Shown in pieces: positions 1-9,241 of a stretch of 64,000 nt of DNA. The stretch's first letter is position 1, and each line of letters opens with the position of its first letter. A program made the translations under genes and the position numbers. Under the pieces are notes generated by a model. That model was not told the DNA's origin, did not search any database, and saw nothing but the letters and a program-made list of their open reading frames with translations. The stretch is from Desulfobaccales bacterium (GTDB taxonomy: Bacteria > Desulfobacterota > Desulfobaccia > Desulfobaccales > 0-14-0-80-60-11): assembly GCA_041648175.1 (NCBI GenBank), contig JBAZPO010000004.1, forward strand, positions 186,001-250,000, given 5' to 3'.

Positions 1-1044
1 CCCTTTACCATGAATGCCACCTCAACCCATGACACGAAAAGAAGTGAAGATGTGCGGGCCCGCCTCAATGTCCTTGCCGAGATTCCCGAGGATTGGGAAG
101 AGCACCTGAAGCGGTGGGGCGACCTGAACCGGTCTAAGAAGGTCGCGGTTAATGGAGTCCTGGCGCCGGACCAAAATCAGGAGGTCCTGCTCTATCAAAC
201 CATGCTGGGGGCCTGGCCGCTTGACCCGGCTGAGGTTCCAGCGTTTAAGGAGCGGCTCCAGCGCTACATGATTAAAGCCGCGCGCGAAGCCATGGTGCAC
301 ACCCGGTGGATTTCACCCCAGGTTGAACATGAAAAGGCTTTGCTGGCCTTTGTGGACCACATCCTGGATGAGGCCGAAAATCGAGAGTTCTTAGCGGATT
401 TCAGAAACTTACAAGCGCGGCTCGCTTACTATGGAGCCATGAACTCTTTATCGCAAGTGCTGCTCAAGATCGCGGCGCCCGGGGTCCCGGATTTCTATCA
501 AGGAACGGAACTTTGGGATTTTAGTTTGGTTGATCCGGACAATCGGCGTCCGGTGGACTTCGATAAAAGGGTTCGGTTCCTGAAGGATCTAAAACTGCAA
601 GAAAGAAAAAAGGGGTCGGCCCTGGTCTGCAAGTTAATCAGCCGCTGGGCAGATGGGCGCATCAAGCTATATATCACCTACAAGGCCCTGAATTTTCGCA
701 AGGATAACCCAGACCTTTTCCTGCAAGGAGATTATTCCCCCCTGGCGGCAGAGGGGGACCGGGAGAAAAATATACTGGCCTTGGCTCGCAGACAAGAGAA
801 CAATTGGGCGCTGGCCGTGGCGGCCAGATTCTTGACGAAAATTGTCCAACCTGGTCAGCCTGCCATAGGTCGAGAAGTGTGGGGTGAAAGTGTTCTGAGG
901 TTGCCGCCTAACGCGCCGGTTCGATGGATTGACATCTTGACCGGCGTAGAGCATCGCGCCATCGAATCCGGGCAATCTTTAACTCTTCCCCTCCAGAGAA
1001 TATTCCGACACCTACCCGTGGCTTTCCTTTCGAACTCAAAGTAA
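1..1044 (+). CDS. treY: Malto-oligosyltrehalose synthase, C-terminal part (partial)
   Basis: The reading frame is open to the left edge, so this is the 3' part of a longer gene, about 347 codons; family members are usually 700-1000 residues. TreY (GH13 family) rearranges the reducing-end glucose of a malto-oligosaccharide into a trehalose linkage, after which TreZ releases trehalose, giving cytoplasmic osmoprotectant synthesis from glycogen. The visible hallmarks are NATSTHDTKRSEDVR at the start and YQGTELWDFSLVDPDNRR about residue 168, both typical of the TreY catalytic and C-terminal regions. The ATG at 10 is internal, not a start. The gene ends without an obvious T-rich terminator and converges on the next gene. 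Confidence 0.93.
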   Translation, partial: PFTMNATSTHDTKRSEDVRARLNVLAEIPEDWEEHLKRWGDLNRSKKVAVNGVLAPDQNQEVLLYQTMLGAWPLDPAEVPAFKERLQRYMIKAAREAMVHTRWISPQVEHEKALLAFVDHILDEAENREFLADFRNLQARLAYYGAMNSLSQVLLKIAAPGVPDFYQGTELWDFSLVDPDNRRPVDFDKRVRFLKDLKLQERKKGSALVCKLISRWADGRIKLYITYKALNFRKDNPDLFLQGDYSPLAAEGDREKNILALARRQENNWALAVAARFLTKIVQPGQPAIGREVWGESVLRLPPNAPVRWIDILTGVEHRAIESGQSLTLPLQRIFRHLPVAFLSNSK

Positions 1045-1217
1045 TCCTAGCATTTTTCAGCATGTCCTATGAGATCCAGCCCTAGAGAATGATCTGTTTG
1101 AAAAGAAAGCCAAAGGGGGGACTTTTACCCCAATACGGTTCACTTAAGGTGTCCATACTTTGGGGGGAACAGGTTCTTTCAAGGGTTTTGGCGGGTAGTG
1201 CCCGTCCTCTTTACGGC

Positions 1218-3152
1218 TCAGTCCTTGGCGGCTTTCAGGCGTTCGGCGACGCTGGGGAAGTAATCCATTTTGGTGTGGGGCAGGAACAGGGCGGCGATGT
1301 ACTGGTCCATGAAACCGGGGGTTTCGGAGAGCTCGAAATTGGTCATCATATCGGCCACGCGGCGTTCCTCTTCCAACATGTCTCGGGAGAAGGCCAGCAG
1401 CGAGGCGCCCTGGAGGGAGGCGTTGCCCACGAACTGATAATTTTCCCGGGGTAGATCGGGCAGCAGACCGATGGTGATGGCGTTATCGATGTTGATGAAG
1501 TTGCCGAAGGCCCCAGCCAGGATCACCTGCTCCAGGTCTTGGAGCTTGAGCCCGACGTTTTCCAGCAGGGTGACGTAACCCGCAAACATAGCCCCTTTGG
1601 CCCGCATCAGGTTGTCGATATCGGCCTCGCTCAGGGTAATATCCTCCCCGCTCTGGGTGTCGGGGGCCATGGCCAGGACGTATTCCTTTCCTTCATTGCC
1701 CTCGCGAATCCGAGACGTGTTCAAGTCATCCCGGAACTTGCCGTTGGGCGAGATCATGTCAGCCTCCATCATGGCCGCCAGGATGTTGATCAAGCCGGAG
1801 CCGCAGATGCCCTTGGGTTTCACCATGTCGATGGTCAGGAGCATGGGCTCGCAGGTTTGGGGATTGATGCTGACTTCCTCGATGGCGCCGGCGGTGGCCC
1901 GCATCCCGTACTTGATGCCGCCGCCTTCGAAGGCCGGTCCGGCCGAGCAGGCCGCGCAGGCCAGCCACTGCTGGTTGCCGATGACGATTTCGCCGTTGGT
2001 GCCGATGTCGATAAAGAGAGTCAGCTTGGGATCTTTGTAGAGACCCGAGGCCAGAACCCCGGCCACAATGTCGCCCCCCACGTAACTGGACACGGAACTC
2101 ACTGAATAGATGAAGACGTGGTCCGGCAGCTCCAGACCCAGGTCCCGGGCCCGGACCGGCGGAGTGTGGCAGGCAGTGGGAATATAAGGGGACAGGCGGA
2201 TATACTTGGGGTCGATGCCGTAGAACAGATGGGTCATGGTGGTATTGGCGGCCACGGTGAGGTGGGAAATCTCCGCCACCGGCAGCTTATGCTTTTTCAG
2301 GAGCCGGTGCATCACCTGGTTGATGGTGGCGACCACGGAGCGTTGGAGCTTTTGCAGCCCTTGCTCTTTCTGGCTGAAGACCATGCGGGTGATGACGTCG
2401 TCGCCATAACTCATCTGGGAGTTGTAATCCGCGGCGTGGCCGACTATGGTGCCCGCGGCCAGGTCCAGGAGTTGGACCCAGACGGTGGTGGTGCCGATAT
2501 CTATGGCGAGGGCGTAATGCCGCTGGGTGGTGTCCCCGGCTTCCAGGTCCACAATCCGGGGGTAACGGGAGCGCCGCTGGGCAAAGTCCAGGGTGGCGGT
2601 GACCCGGAAGTTGTCCTCCCGCATCACCTTGGCCAGCTTGCGCAGCATGAAGAAATCGTGGGCCAGGTTATCCAGGCCGTGGGTGCGCGCCAGACCCAGC
2701 TCCAGCCGGCTTAAATCACAGGCATTGTCCGCCAGGGAAGGCGGCGGCAGCTCGACGAATTTCTTTTGAAACGCAGGGTTATAGAGCCCCTCAGACTTCA
2801 AGGCCGCGAGGTCAATGGGGCTGGAGCGCAAACCGATGCCGGCCCGGCGGCGGGTCAGGGTACGCCGGTCCAGCAGGGACTCCGGCGGGATGCGAATGAC
2901 CACATCGGCATTAACCCAGCTCTGGCAGGCCTGGCGGTAGCCCAGGTCCCAATCTTCGTTGCTGATCAGCCCGGAGCGGGTGCTCTCCAAATCGCCCGAT
3001 TCCAGCAAGACCCGGCACTTACCGCAGACGCCTTCGCCGCCGCAGGAGGCGTTAATGTGGACGCCGGCCTGCAATGCAACCCGCAGCAGGTTCTCGCCGT
3101 CCGGCACCTCGATAGTAATCTCATATGGTTTGAAGGTGATGTGCTTACTCAT
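1218..3152 (-). CDS. Ferredoxin/ASKHA corrinoid-activating protein (DUF4445, RACE type)
   Basis: 644 residues. The N-terminus is a plant-type [2Fe-2S] ferredoxin domain with C37, C43 and C46 (CGGEGVCGKC) and C76. A linker and a large ASKHA ATPase-like domain follow, with phosphate-binding glycine motifs (AIDIGTTTVWVQ, LFIDIGTNGEIVIG, CGSGLINILAAM, LAGAFGNFI). Proteins of this architecture reductively activate cob(II)alamin of corrinoid methyltransferases or the corrinoid iron-sulfur protein of the Wood-Ljungdahl pathway (AcsV/RamA-like), using ATP. It stands alone here with no methyltransferase nearby, so the partner cannot be named. The ATG at 3152 is chosen because the ferredoxin fold begins within a few residues. 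Confidence 0.88.
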   Translation of the reverse strand: MSKHITFKPYEITIEVPDGENLLRVALQAGVHINASCGGEGVCGKCRVLLESGDLESTRSGLISNEDWDLGYRQACQSWVNADVVIRIPPESLLDRRTLTRRRAGIGLRSSPIDLAALKSEGLYNPAFQKKFVELPPPSLADNACDLSRLELGLARTHGLDNLAHDFFMLRKLAKVMREDNFRVTATLDFAQRRSRYPRIVDLEAGDTTQRHYALAIDIGTTTVWVQLLDLAAGTIVGHAADYNSQMSYGDDVITRMVFSQKEQGLQKLQRSVVATINQVMHRLLKKHKLPVAEISHLTVAANTTMTHLFYGIDPKYIRLSPYIPTACHTPPVRARDLGLELPDHVFIYSVSSVSSYVGGDIVAGVLASGLYKDPKLTLFIDIGTNGEIVIGNQQWLACAACSAGPAFEGGGIKYGMRATAGAIEEVSINPQTCEPMLLTIDMVKPKGICGSGLINILAAMMEADMISPNGKFRDDLNTSRIREGNEGKEYVLAMAPDTQSGEDITLSEADIDNLMRAKGAMFAGYVTLLENVGLKLQDLEQVILAGAFGNFINIDNAITIGLLPDLPRENYQFVGNASLQGASLLAFSRDMLEEERRVADMMTNFELSETPGFMDQYIAALFLPHTKMDYFPSVAERLKAAKD

Positions 3153-3278
3153 GCGACCCTGAGAGGAGAAGAGTTGAGTTGACTCCGGGGACTCTGTAGA
3201 GTTGGCGGCATTCTATCATAAGGAGGTGGCAAAAAAAATGTTAAATTATAAGAAGATGTTGGATCAGAAGGGTGTACT

Positions 3279-3342
3279 CTCTGCGTTCTCAGCGCCTCTG
3301 CGGTGAAAAATGATTAACCGCAGAGACGCTGAGAGCGCAGAG
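3279..3342. repeat. Imperfect palindromic intergenic repeat (CTCTGCG family), copy 1
   Basis: Two arms of about 26 bases (3279-3304 and 3317-3342) are imperfect reverse complements built on CTCTGCG...CTCTGCGGT and ACCGCAGAG...CGCAGAG, separated by 12 bases. A second copy lies at 13291-13353. Similar elements are scattered in many bacterial genomes. It overlaps a spurious upstream start of the next gene. Confidence 0.75.
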
Positions 3343-3366
3343 AAAAGCAGATATGGAGGGAAATTC

Positions 3367-4026
3367 ATGGCCGCGGCTCGCAGGGGGAGATGGTTGCGTG
3401 AGCTTTATCAACGTTTATGGGAGGTTTGGGGAGCCCAGGGCTGGTGGCCCGGAGATACGCCCTTTGAAGTGGCGGTGGGCGCGATCCTGACCCAGAACAC
3501 CAACTGGAACAACGTAGCCCTGGCCATAGCGGCGCTTAAAGAGCAGCAGGTGCTGGAACCACAAGCCTTGTACGACCTGCCGGAACCGGAGTTGGCCCGG
3601 CTCATCCGGCCGGCGGGTTATTACAATGTAAAAGCCAAACGGCTCAGGAACTTCCTTAATTTTTTGGCGAACCATTACCAAAATTCCATGGCGGTGATGG
3701 CTGCCGATAACCTGGAGAACTTGCGTCAGGGGCTCCTGGCCGTTAAGGGGATCGGTCCAGAGACCGCGGATAGCATACTTCTCTATGCCCTGGATAAACC
3801 CACGTTTGTCGTTGATGCCTATACTTTTCGCATTTTAAATCGCCATAACCTCATTCCCGAGACCTACACTTATGAAGAATTGCGGCAATCGTTCATGGAG
3901 CATCTGCCGTTCCAGGTCACTCTGTACCAGGAATATCACGCCTTACTGGTGCGTCTGGGGAAGGTGTGGTGCCGTCCTAAACCGCAGTGTGATTCCTGCC
4001 CGGTGCAGGGCTGGCCGGAGGAGTAA
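3367..4026 (+). CDS. Endonuclease III-like HhH-GPD protein with FeS cluster
   Basis: 219 residues in the HhH-GPD DNA glycosylase superfamily, which removes damaged bases or cuts DNA. The helix-hairpin-helix is at KGIGPETADSILLYAL, followed by the catalytic Asp region FVVDAYTFRILNR. The C-terminal CRPKPQCDSCPV supplies part of the Cys cluster of a [4Fe-4S] loop. In place of the E. coli Nth catalytic Lys, the hairpin reads GPETAD, as in the 'endonuclease III related' (MjNth/Mig-like) subfamily, so monofunctional glycosylase activity is possible. The start at 3367 has GGAGGG six bases upstream; the longer frame from 3310 runs through the palindromic repeat and is rejected. Confidence 0.85.
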   Translation: MAAARRGRWLRELYQRLWEVWGAQGWWPGDTPFEVAVGAILTQNTNWNNVALAIAALKEQQVLEPQALYDLPEPELARLIRPAGYYNVKAKRLRNFLNFLANHYQNSMAVMAADNLENLRQGLLAVKGIGPETADSILLYALDKPTFVVDAYTFRILNRHNLIPETYTYEELRQSFMEHLPFQVTLYQEYHALLVRLGKVWCRPKPQCDSCPVQGWPEE

Positions 4027-4084
4027 AACTTGCTCATTTTTTGGTACAGGAGTTGCAACATAAAATGGGCAAGGAAGAAATATT

Positions 4085-4303
4085 ATGGCAAATGTAGGCA
4101 AAGAAGAACAGTTTCCTATCTGGCTGCCCGAGTCTCTCCCGGAAGAGATTGTGGCTGAAAGTTTTTTTGAACTCTTGAATACCGATGCGGATGGTGAAGC
4201 TGGCTCCCGCCCGGAAGATCCCAACTTCGGCTTTGTTGTACGGGACTGGTTCGGACCTTTCTTGTTAAGCCCGCCGACTCGCTTTCTGAGGGGACAATGT
4301 TAG
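4085..4303 (+). CDS. Small acidic hypothetical protein
   Basis: 72 residues, rich in Glu/Asp, with a possible AAGGAAG ribosome site seven bases before the ATG. No domain is recognised. It follows the endonuclease gene by 58 bases on the same strand. The frame has no strong coding signature, so it may be spurious. Confidence 0.35.
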   Translation: MANVGKEEQFPIWLPESLPEEIVAESFFELLNTDADGEAGSRPEDPNFGFVVRDWFGPFLLSPPTRFLRGQC

Positions 4304-4500
4304 CTCGACGCTTATTGAGAGTAAGGGAAGGGCCGTTCTCTCATCTGATCTGAGGAGTGATACCTATCACCGCCGTGAAATTTTATTCCCGCCGCGCAAT
4401 TTTCCCCATATTCCGTCCGATGATGTTAATATAAGCGCACACGCCCAATACCTCTTTACATTCATATTTATGAACTTTTTAACGGGATTCGTTCAGAGAA

Positions 4501-5124
4501 ATGGACATTATCGCACTGGAGCAGCATCCTCAGGACGCCTTGATTGAGCGTCTCAGGCGGGTTCCCCTCCTGGAAAGAACAGATGTCTTGATTTATTCGC
4601 AGGCTTTGATCAGCCTGGAGAAGATTCACACCAAGTGCCTCCACCCCCCACAGAATTATATCTGGCTGCAGGAATTGCGTAAGACTCAGGAATTGCGCTG
4701 GAGTCTGACGGCCTGGGGGGTAGACCTGTTTCGCCTGGACGGTTATGTCACCTACACGGTGCGGCAGGACGATGGGGAGGAGGCGATTTACGATCTCTAC
4801 CCTCCCATCGTCGAAGAGTCCTTCGAAGCGGACGGCACGGTGGCCTTGCTCATCAACGACGGTATGCATCGGCTCTATCTGGCCCGGCTGGAGTGGGTGG
4901 TGCCGCAGGTGACCTTTGTGCGCGGCATCCCCAAGGAATATCCGTATTACGCCTTTCCCCGTCCCGGAGGTTGGGAGGGTCTGGATCTTTTGGCCGAGAA
5001 CCCCGATCCCCAGGGCTATCTGAAGAAGTGTCACCGGATCCGGCAAAACAAAAGCCTCTATCGGGATTTTCAGGCGGTGTTCCATAACGTGGGCCGCTCC
5101 AGGAGCCGTCTCCTGAAGAAATAG
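4501..5124 (+). CDS. Hypothetical protein, possibly ParB/Srx-like fold
   Basis: 207 residues, no signal peptide. The frame is coherent and the composition protein-like. The segment LLINDGMHRLYLARLE (about residues 116-131) resembles the DGxHRxxAA motif of ParB/sulfiredoxin-like domains, which suggests a nucleotide-binding fold, but the rest is not recognised. It is isolated from neighbours by about 200 bases upstream and 160 downstream. Function unknown. Confidence 0.7.
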   Translation: MDIIALEQHPQDALIERLRRVPLLERTDVLIYSQALISLEKIHTKCLHPPQNYIWLQELRKTQELRWSLTAWGVDLFRLDGYVTYTVRQDDGEEAIYDLYPPIVEESFEADGTVALLINDGMHRLYLARLEWVVPQVTFVRGIPKEYPYYAFPRPGGWEGLDLLAENPDPQGYLKKCHRIRQNKSLYRDFQAVFHNVGRSRSRLLKK

Positions 5125-5285
5125 GGGTTGGCCGCCGCGAAAATGTGGCGCCGCCGCCCTCGGCGGCGTACGGGTCCGGGAACCCGTTTACCAATGCCGT
5201 TGCTACCCCGGTCTGTCGGTCTCTTTAACTCTTCGTTGCTCCCTGGCCATCCGGTGACTACGAACTCTAGGTTGTGGAGGTATGT

Positions 5286-6173
5286 ATGAGTTTGGTCCTG
5301 TTAGGTATATTAATTGCCCTGGCCCTGGTGGTGCTGGGGCGCAACGTGCCGCAACTCCAGAAGTACCCGCAAATCCGGTACTTCCTGGCTATCGTCGTCC
5401 TTGCGGCCACGGTGGCTGTTTCCACGGCTAAGATAGTGCCCCCGGGGAACGTCGGGGTGCTGGTGCTCTTGGGGAAAGTGTACGGCACTATCCCTGAGGG
5501 GGTGCATCTGGTCAACCCCCTGGCTTCCATGGAACTGATGAGTGTGCGCACCAAGGAAGTCTTCGAACACGCCGAGGCGCCCTCCAAAGAAGGGCTCAAC
5601 GTTGCTCTGGAGGTCTCCTGCCTCTATCACCTGAAATCGTCCGAGGCGGCCAATGTGTACCGGCAGGTGGGACCCAACTATGAGGAGGTAGTGGTGAAGC
5701 CGCAGTTCCGGTCAGCCATCCGGGGCATTACCGTCAGTCACGAGGCCAAGGACCTGTATACCTCCAGCCGGGAGCTGATCTCTACCGAAATCTTCCAAGA
5801 CCTGGAAGCGAACCTGGGTAAACGGGGGATAGTCGTGGAGACCATCCTGCTGCGTAAAGTCGATTTGCCCAAGTTAGTGGTGGAAGCCATCAACTCCAAG
5901 CTGGCCGCGGACCAGCAAGCCCAGCAGATGCATTTCGTGCTGGCCAAGGAACGGCAGGAAGCGGAGCGCAAACGTATCGAGGCCCAGGGCATTCAGGATT
6001 TCCAGAGGATCATTTCGCAGGGACTGTCCGAGCAACTGCTGCGCTGGAAGGGCATCGAAACCACTCGGGCCCTGGCCGAGTCCAATAACAGTAAGCTGGT
6101 CATCGTGGGTGGCAAAGACGGCCTGCCGTTGATTTTGAATACGGAGTCGGCTGGAGGTTCTTCGGGAAAATGA
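5286..6173 (+). CDS. SPFH/Band 7 (prohibitin-like) membrane protein
   Basis: 295 residues. An N-terminal hydrophobic segment (residues about 1-11) and a second one (about 28-48, YFLAIVVLAATVAVS) anchor a prohibitin-homology domain (IVPPGNVGVLVLLGKV through TILLRKVDLP), followed by a charged coiled-coil (LAKERQEAERKRIEAQGIQ). SPFH proteins form membrane-bound rings and organise microdomains or membrane proteases; here the role is inferred only. The ATG at 5286 sits five bases after GGAGG; a GTG at 5274 is inside that ribosome site and is rejected. The stop overlaps the start of the thioredoxin gene (ATGA), indicating translational coupling. Confidence 0.88.
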   Translation: MSLVLLGILIALALVVLGRNVPQLQKYPQIRYFLAIVVLAATVAVSTAKIVPPGNVGVLVLLGKVYGTIPEGVHLVNPLASMELMSVRTKEVFEHAEAPSKEGLNVALEVSCLYHLKSSEAANVYRQVGPNYEEVVVKPQFRSAIRGITVSHEAKDLYTSSRELISTEIFQDLEANLGKRGIVVETILLRKVDLPKLVVEAINSKLAADQQAQQMHFVLAKERQEAERKRIEAQGIQDFQRIISQGLSEQLLRWKGIETTRALAESNNSKLVIVGGKDGLPLILNTESAGGSSGK

Positions 6174-6658
6174 TTGACAACCATAATTTCAAGCACTATC
6201 TAAAAGCAATGGTATGCCATTTCACTTCCCGCCGGTGCTGGCTGGTCCTGGCGGCTCTCTTGTCCCTGGCGTTAATCCCTGCTGTGGTTTGGGCCGGGGC
6301 GGTGGTTGCTGCCAATGCCGGCCATGGCGGCGAGGAGCTTGACCTGAACCCCCTGCTGACCGTTGGTAAAACCAACCTGATTGATTTCTACAGCCCTTTT
6401 TGCCCGCCATGCGTGCAAATGGCCCCGGTTTTGGAACGACTGGCGGAAAAGCGTCCGGATTTAGCCATTCATAAAGTCAACATCAACCGTCCGGACGTGA
6501 GGAGTATTGACTGGAGCTCGCCGCTTGCGAAGCAGTATAAAATCCGCCAGGTGCCGTATTTCATGATATTCAGTCCCCAGGGGAAACTCGTGGCCCAAGG
6601 CCCAGGCGCAGTTGAACAACTGAAAAGCTGGCTTAAGGAAGCCGGGCTGATGAAGTGA
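6170..6658 (+). CDS. Exported/membrane-anchored thioredoxin-like protein
   Basis: 162 residues. An uncleaved or cleaved N-terminal hydrophobic segment (about residues 21-50, ending WAGAVVAANA) precedes a thioredoxin fold with active site CPPC (FYSPFCPPCVQMAPVL) and the cis-Pro loop RQVPYFMIF. It would act on periplasmic thiols. CPPC is less usual than CGPC and tends to shift redox potential. The start overlaps the SPFH stop by four bases, so the two are probably co-translated and may act on the same envelope complex. Confidence 0.88.
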   Translation: MIDNHNFKHYLKAMVCHFTSRRCWLVLAALLSLALIPAVVWAGAVVAANAGHGGEELDLNPLLTVGKTNLIDFYSPFCPPCVQMAPVLERLAEKRPDLAIHKVNINRPDVRSIDWSSPLAKQYKIRQVPYFMIFSPQGKLVAQGPGAVEQLKSWLKEAGLMK

Positions 6659-6817
6659 GGGCAGAATTCCGGGTAGGGGGTGGGGTGGTTTTCAGTATCT
6701 TCTCCGACCGGATGTTGGTAAGATAATATTTTAACGCAGTTATGAAGTAATCAGGGTGTAAGGCTCAAGAGCCAGGAGCCTAACGCCCCCATTCCATAAG
6801 GTGAGGAGGAGAAGGGC

Positions 6818-7231
6818 ATGACGTTGTCAGGCTGGCGCCGCTTGGCGGCGATAGTGCTCTTACTGGTTTTTTATATGGGCTGCACGTTGCCTTCAACGCC
6901 CCAGACTTCCGCGTTGACGGTTACGGCCGCTCAGAACACCTTGGATAATTGGAACCCCAGTTATTGCAAGGTGGCGGAATTTTACGGGTTCTATAAAGCG
7001 GGGGAAAACGACCCCAACCAGGTGGCCTATGTACTCATTGCCAACCCCAGTGATAAGGGCCAAAAGCCTGTGGTCTATGCGGCCCGGTTTCAATTGCTCA
7101 CCGTGCCCGGGGATAAGCAACAGTGGTTTCTGGTCAGCTTAACGACGCACAGCTCGGGGCTTAGCCGCCGGCAAGGGTGGGATAACCTGATGATCCCGGT
7201 GAAGGAAGGGGCCCCGGCCGCGACCAAATAA
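6818..7231 (+). CDS. Putative lipoprotein
   Basis: 137 residues with a lipoprotein signal peptide: positive MTLSGWRR, a hydrophobic stretch, then lipobox FYMGC with Cys at about residue 22. The mature part has no recognised domain. GAGGAG lies nine bases upstream of the ATG. Followed by a hairpin with a T-run at 7305-7330 that could terminate it. Confidence 0.75.
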   Translation: MTLSGWRRLAAIVLLLVFYMGCTLPSTPQTSALTVTAAQNTLDNWNPSYCKVAEFYGFYKAGENDPNQVAYVLIANPSDKGQKPVVYAARFQLLTVPGDKQQWFLVSLTTHSSGLSRRQGWDNLMIPVKEGAPAATK

Positions 7232-7304
7232 TACAAAAATGCGTTCAAACAGGTAATTGAGTAACCGCAGGCTTTACCGTGAAAAGCCAAATCCCCCTAC
7301 TAAA

Positions 7305-7330
7305 TCCCCTTTTTCAAAGGGGGACTTTTT
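7305..7330 (+). terminator. Hairpin with T-run after the lipoprotein gene
   Basis: TCCCCTTT and AAAGGGGGA pair around a TTC loop and are followed by CTTTTT. It could act as an intrinsic terminator; the same sequence class is also a widespread dispersed repeat. Confidence 0.55.
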
Positions 7331-7403
7331 ATCCCCGTCCCTTAAGGCTAGCCGGTTTCGGACACGTTGGTTCAGTCAACGTCTAACTTCTTTGAAATTA
7401 TCT

Positions 7404-7605
7404 TTATGAGCCCAACTCGGTATTAGGGGTACTTTATAGCGCTTGCCAAAAGTTTTTTCCTCTAATAACCCTCTCCCCTGTGGGAGAGGGTAGGGTGAGG
7501 GGTTAATAAGAAAAAACTTTTGAGCTTCTTGCAAAATTGCCGGACATTATGGAATCGCAGAATTCAGCCTATATGAGCACAGGCTGGAAAGCCTGTGCTA
7601 CCGGG
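7404..7605. repeat. Cluster of short palindromic repeats in a 527-base gap
   Basis: The gap 7232-7758 holds no gene. It has a fragment at 7404-7425 matching the right arm of the MITE-like element at 29194, a CCCTCTCCC/GGGAGAGGG hairpin near 7461-7482, and GCACAGGCTGGAAAGCCTGT at 7577-7598, which recurs in altered form at 22797-22820. Confidence 0.6.
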
Positions 7606-7758
7606 GAATTTTTAAATACCCATATAAAGTTTCGGCCGCAAAGAGACTTTTGCAAGAGGCTCTTTTGGCAATGAGTATAATCCTGCCTGTGGGTTCAAAG
7701 CACAACTTTCCCCAACTTCCCTAAAATATTCCCGCGGTCTGACAGTACCAATCTGGAT

Positions 7759-8538
7759 TTAAGGGGGAGTCACGGCGCCCATATCGGTCAAGAGGCGCCT
7801 GGCTTCCTGGTGATCTTCCTCCAGGTCCTGGGGCTTCACGGAGTATTGGGTGCATTTGAGCACCAGTTCCAATTGCTGCTGCGCCAAAGAGCGGTAATGA
7901 AGGCCGTAGAGGGTCTGGGCCAGATAAAGGTGGTTGGTGCTGTTGTCGGGGGCCAGCTTAACTGCGGCCTGGAGGTGATGCAGGGATTTTTGCAGATCGC
8001 CCACAGACATGGGCCAGGCGGGGGCTTCGAAATAAATACGGCCCAGCACCCGGTGGGCTCCGGCCTGGTCGTAGGTTTCACTCAGAGCCAGGGAGCGCTC
8101 AAGGTTTTCGATGATCTTGGGCAGGAGCCGGCGTCCCACCATATAGCCGCAGGCATCGGCTTCGCCGCAGAGGTTGAGGGCCAGCCAATAATGGCCTTCG
8201 GTCCGTTTGGGATCTTCACGGTTGAGCATGGCCGCGTACATCTGCCCCTTACGGTAGTAACCCTCCCGCTGCTTTTTGGGGGCCAGGTCTCCTAAAATAA
8301 AGCTGGTCCGAGCCAGTTTTGCCAGGACCAGCGCTCGGGGAGCCGATGCCGAAGAGAGCATCCTCTCATACATGTTCAGGGCTTTCTCGGCCTGGGATGG
8401 GTCCAAGGTGGGACCTTGGAGGAGGGCGTCCGCGGCGGCCATCCCCGCGTCCGGCGTCCCGGCGTTTCCTCCGGCGGTCGCCATAAGGAGGGCGAGGGCG
8501 AGGCACCCCAGGATTTTTAAGCAGCAAATTCGTTTCAT
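7759..8538 (-). CDS. TatT-like helical-repeat periplasmic protein
   Basis: 259 residues with an N-terminal signal peptide (MKRICCLKILGCLALALLMATAGG). The mature part is a run of TPR-like helices. The phrase TEGHYWLALNLCGEADACG resembles TatT (the trimeric, TPR-containing component associated with TRAP-type transport), and later repeats read AVKLAPDNSTNHLYLAQTLY. TatT homologues occur without an adjacent transporter, as here. Ligand-channel or scaffold function is inference. Confidence 0.7.
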   Translation of the reverse strand: MKRICCLKILGCLALALLMATAGGNAGTPDAGMAAADALLQGPTLDPSQAEKALNMYERMLSSASAPRALVLAKLARTSFILGDLAPKKQREGYYRKGQMYAAMLNREDPKRTEGHYWLALNLCGEADACGYMVGRRLLPKIIENLERSLALSETYDQAGAHRVLGRIYFEAPAWPMSVGDLQKSLHHLQAAVKLAPDNSTNHLYLAQTLYGLHYRSLAQQQLELVLKCTQYSVKPQDLEEDHQEARRLLTDMGAVTPP

Positions 8539-8761
8539 ATTAGGTCCAGATAGGTAATTTCATGCTACGGTGAAAGCACAAACCAATCTCACTGACCAAT
8601 ATAAGTACGCAGGCCCCGTCTGCCAACCCTGGAAGGTCAGGCAGAGGAGAAAATCATTTTTTTCTGCCGGCCCTCCATGGAGGTTTCCGCATAATCCTTG
8701 CCCGGCCGCCTTTTCTGTGATAGAGGATTGTGGTAACCAAGGCGCGGTTGCAGGAGGAAGT

Positions 8762-9175
8762 ATGGCTGGCATGAATAAAGTTATTCTGGTGGGGAATCTG
8801 GGGGCCGACCCGGAGGTGCGCTATACCGCCGGCGGCACCGCGGTGTGCAAGTTCTCCCTGGCCACCAGCCGGAGATTCACCGGCAAGGATGGACAGAAGC
8901 AGGAAAAGACCGAGTGGCACCGCATCGTGACCTGGTCAAAGCTGGCGGAGATCTGCGGCCAGTACCTCTCCAAGGGCAAACAAGTGGTGATCGAAGGCCG
9001 GATTGAGTATGGGTCCTACGAAAAGGATGGTGTGAAGCACTACACCACCGACATTGTCGCCGAAAATATGACGATGTTGGGAAGCCCTCCTGGCCAAGGT
9101 AATCGTGGTCAAGAGCCGGAGTCGCCCTTTGGCCCACCGGAAGGCGGCATGCCTGAGGATGATATTCCTTTTTAG
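8762..9175 (+). CDS. ssb: Single-stranded DNA-binding protein
   Basis: 137 residues. The OB-fold opens with MNKVILVGNLGADPEVRYT and contains EWHRIVTWSKLAE; the Gly/Pro-rich tail ends in the acidic tip DDIPF that recruits partner proteins. It coats single-stranded DNA in replication and repair. The start is ATG 8762, four bases after AGGAGG; a longer frame from 8570 adds unrelated residues and is rejected. Confidence 0.96.
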   Translation: MAGMNKVILVGNLGADPEVRYTAGGTAVCKFSLATSRRFTGKDGQKQEKTEWHRIVTWSKLAEICGQYLSKGKQVVIEGRIEYGSYEKDGVKHYTTDIVAENMTMLGSPPGQGNRGQEPESPFGPPEGGMPEDDIPF

Positions 9176-9241
9176 GTTTCAGGATACGAAGGGGGCTAGA
9201 AGTCTCGGAGCTTCCGAATCTAGAGAGGAGAGCTGACCTTT

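Noticed and set aside
1539..2714. Long plus-strand ORFs opposite the corrinoid activator
   Set aside because: They are high-GC shadows of a gene with clear domain motifs on the other strand.
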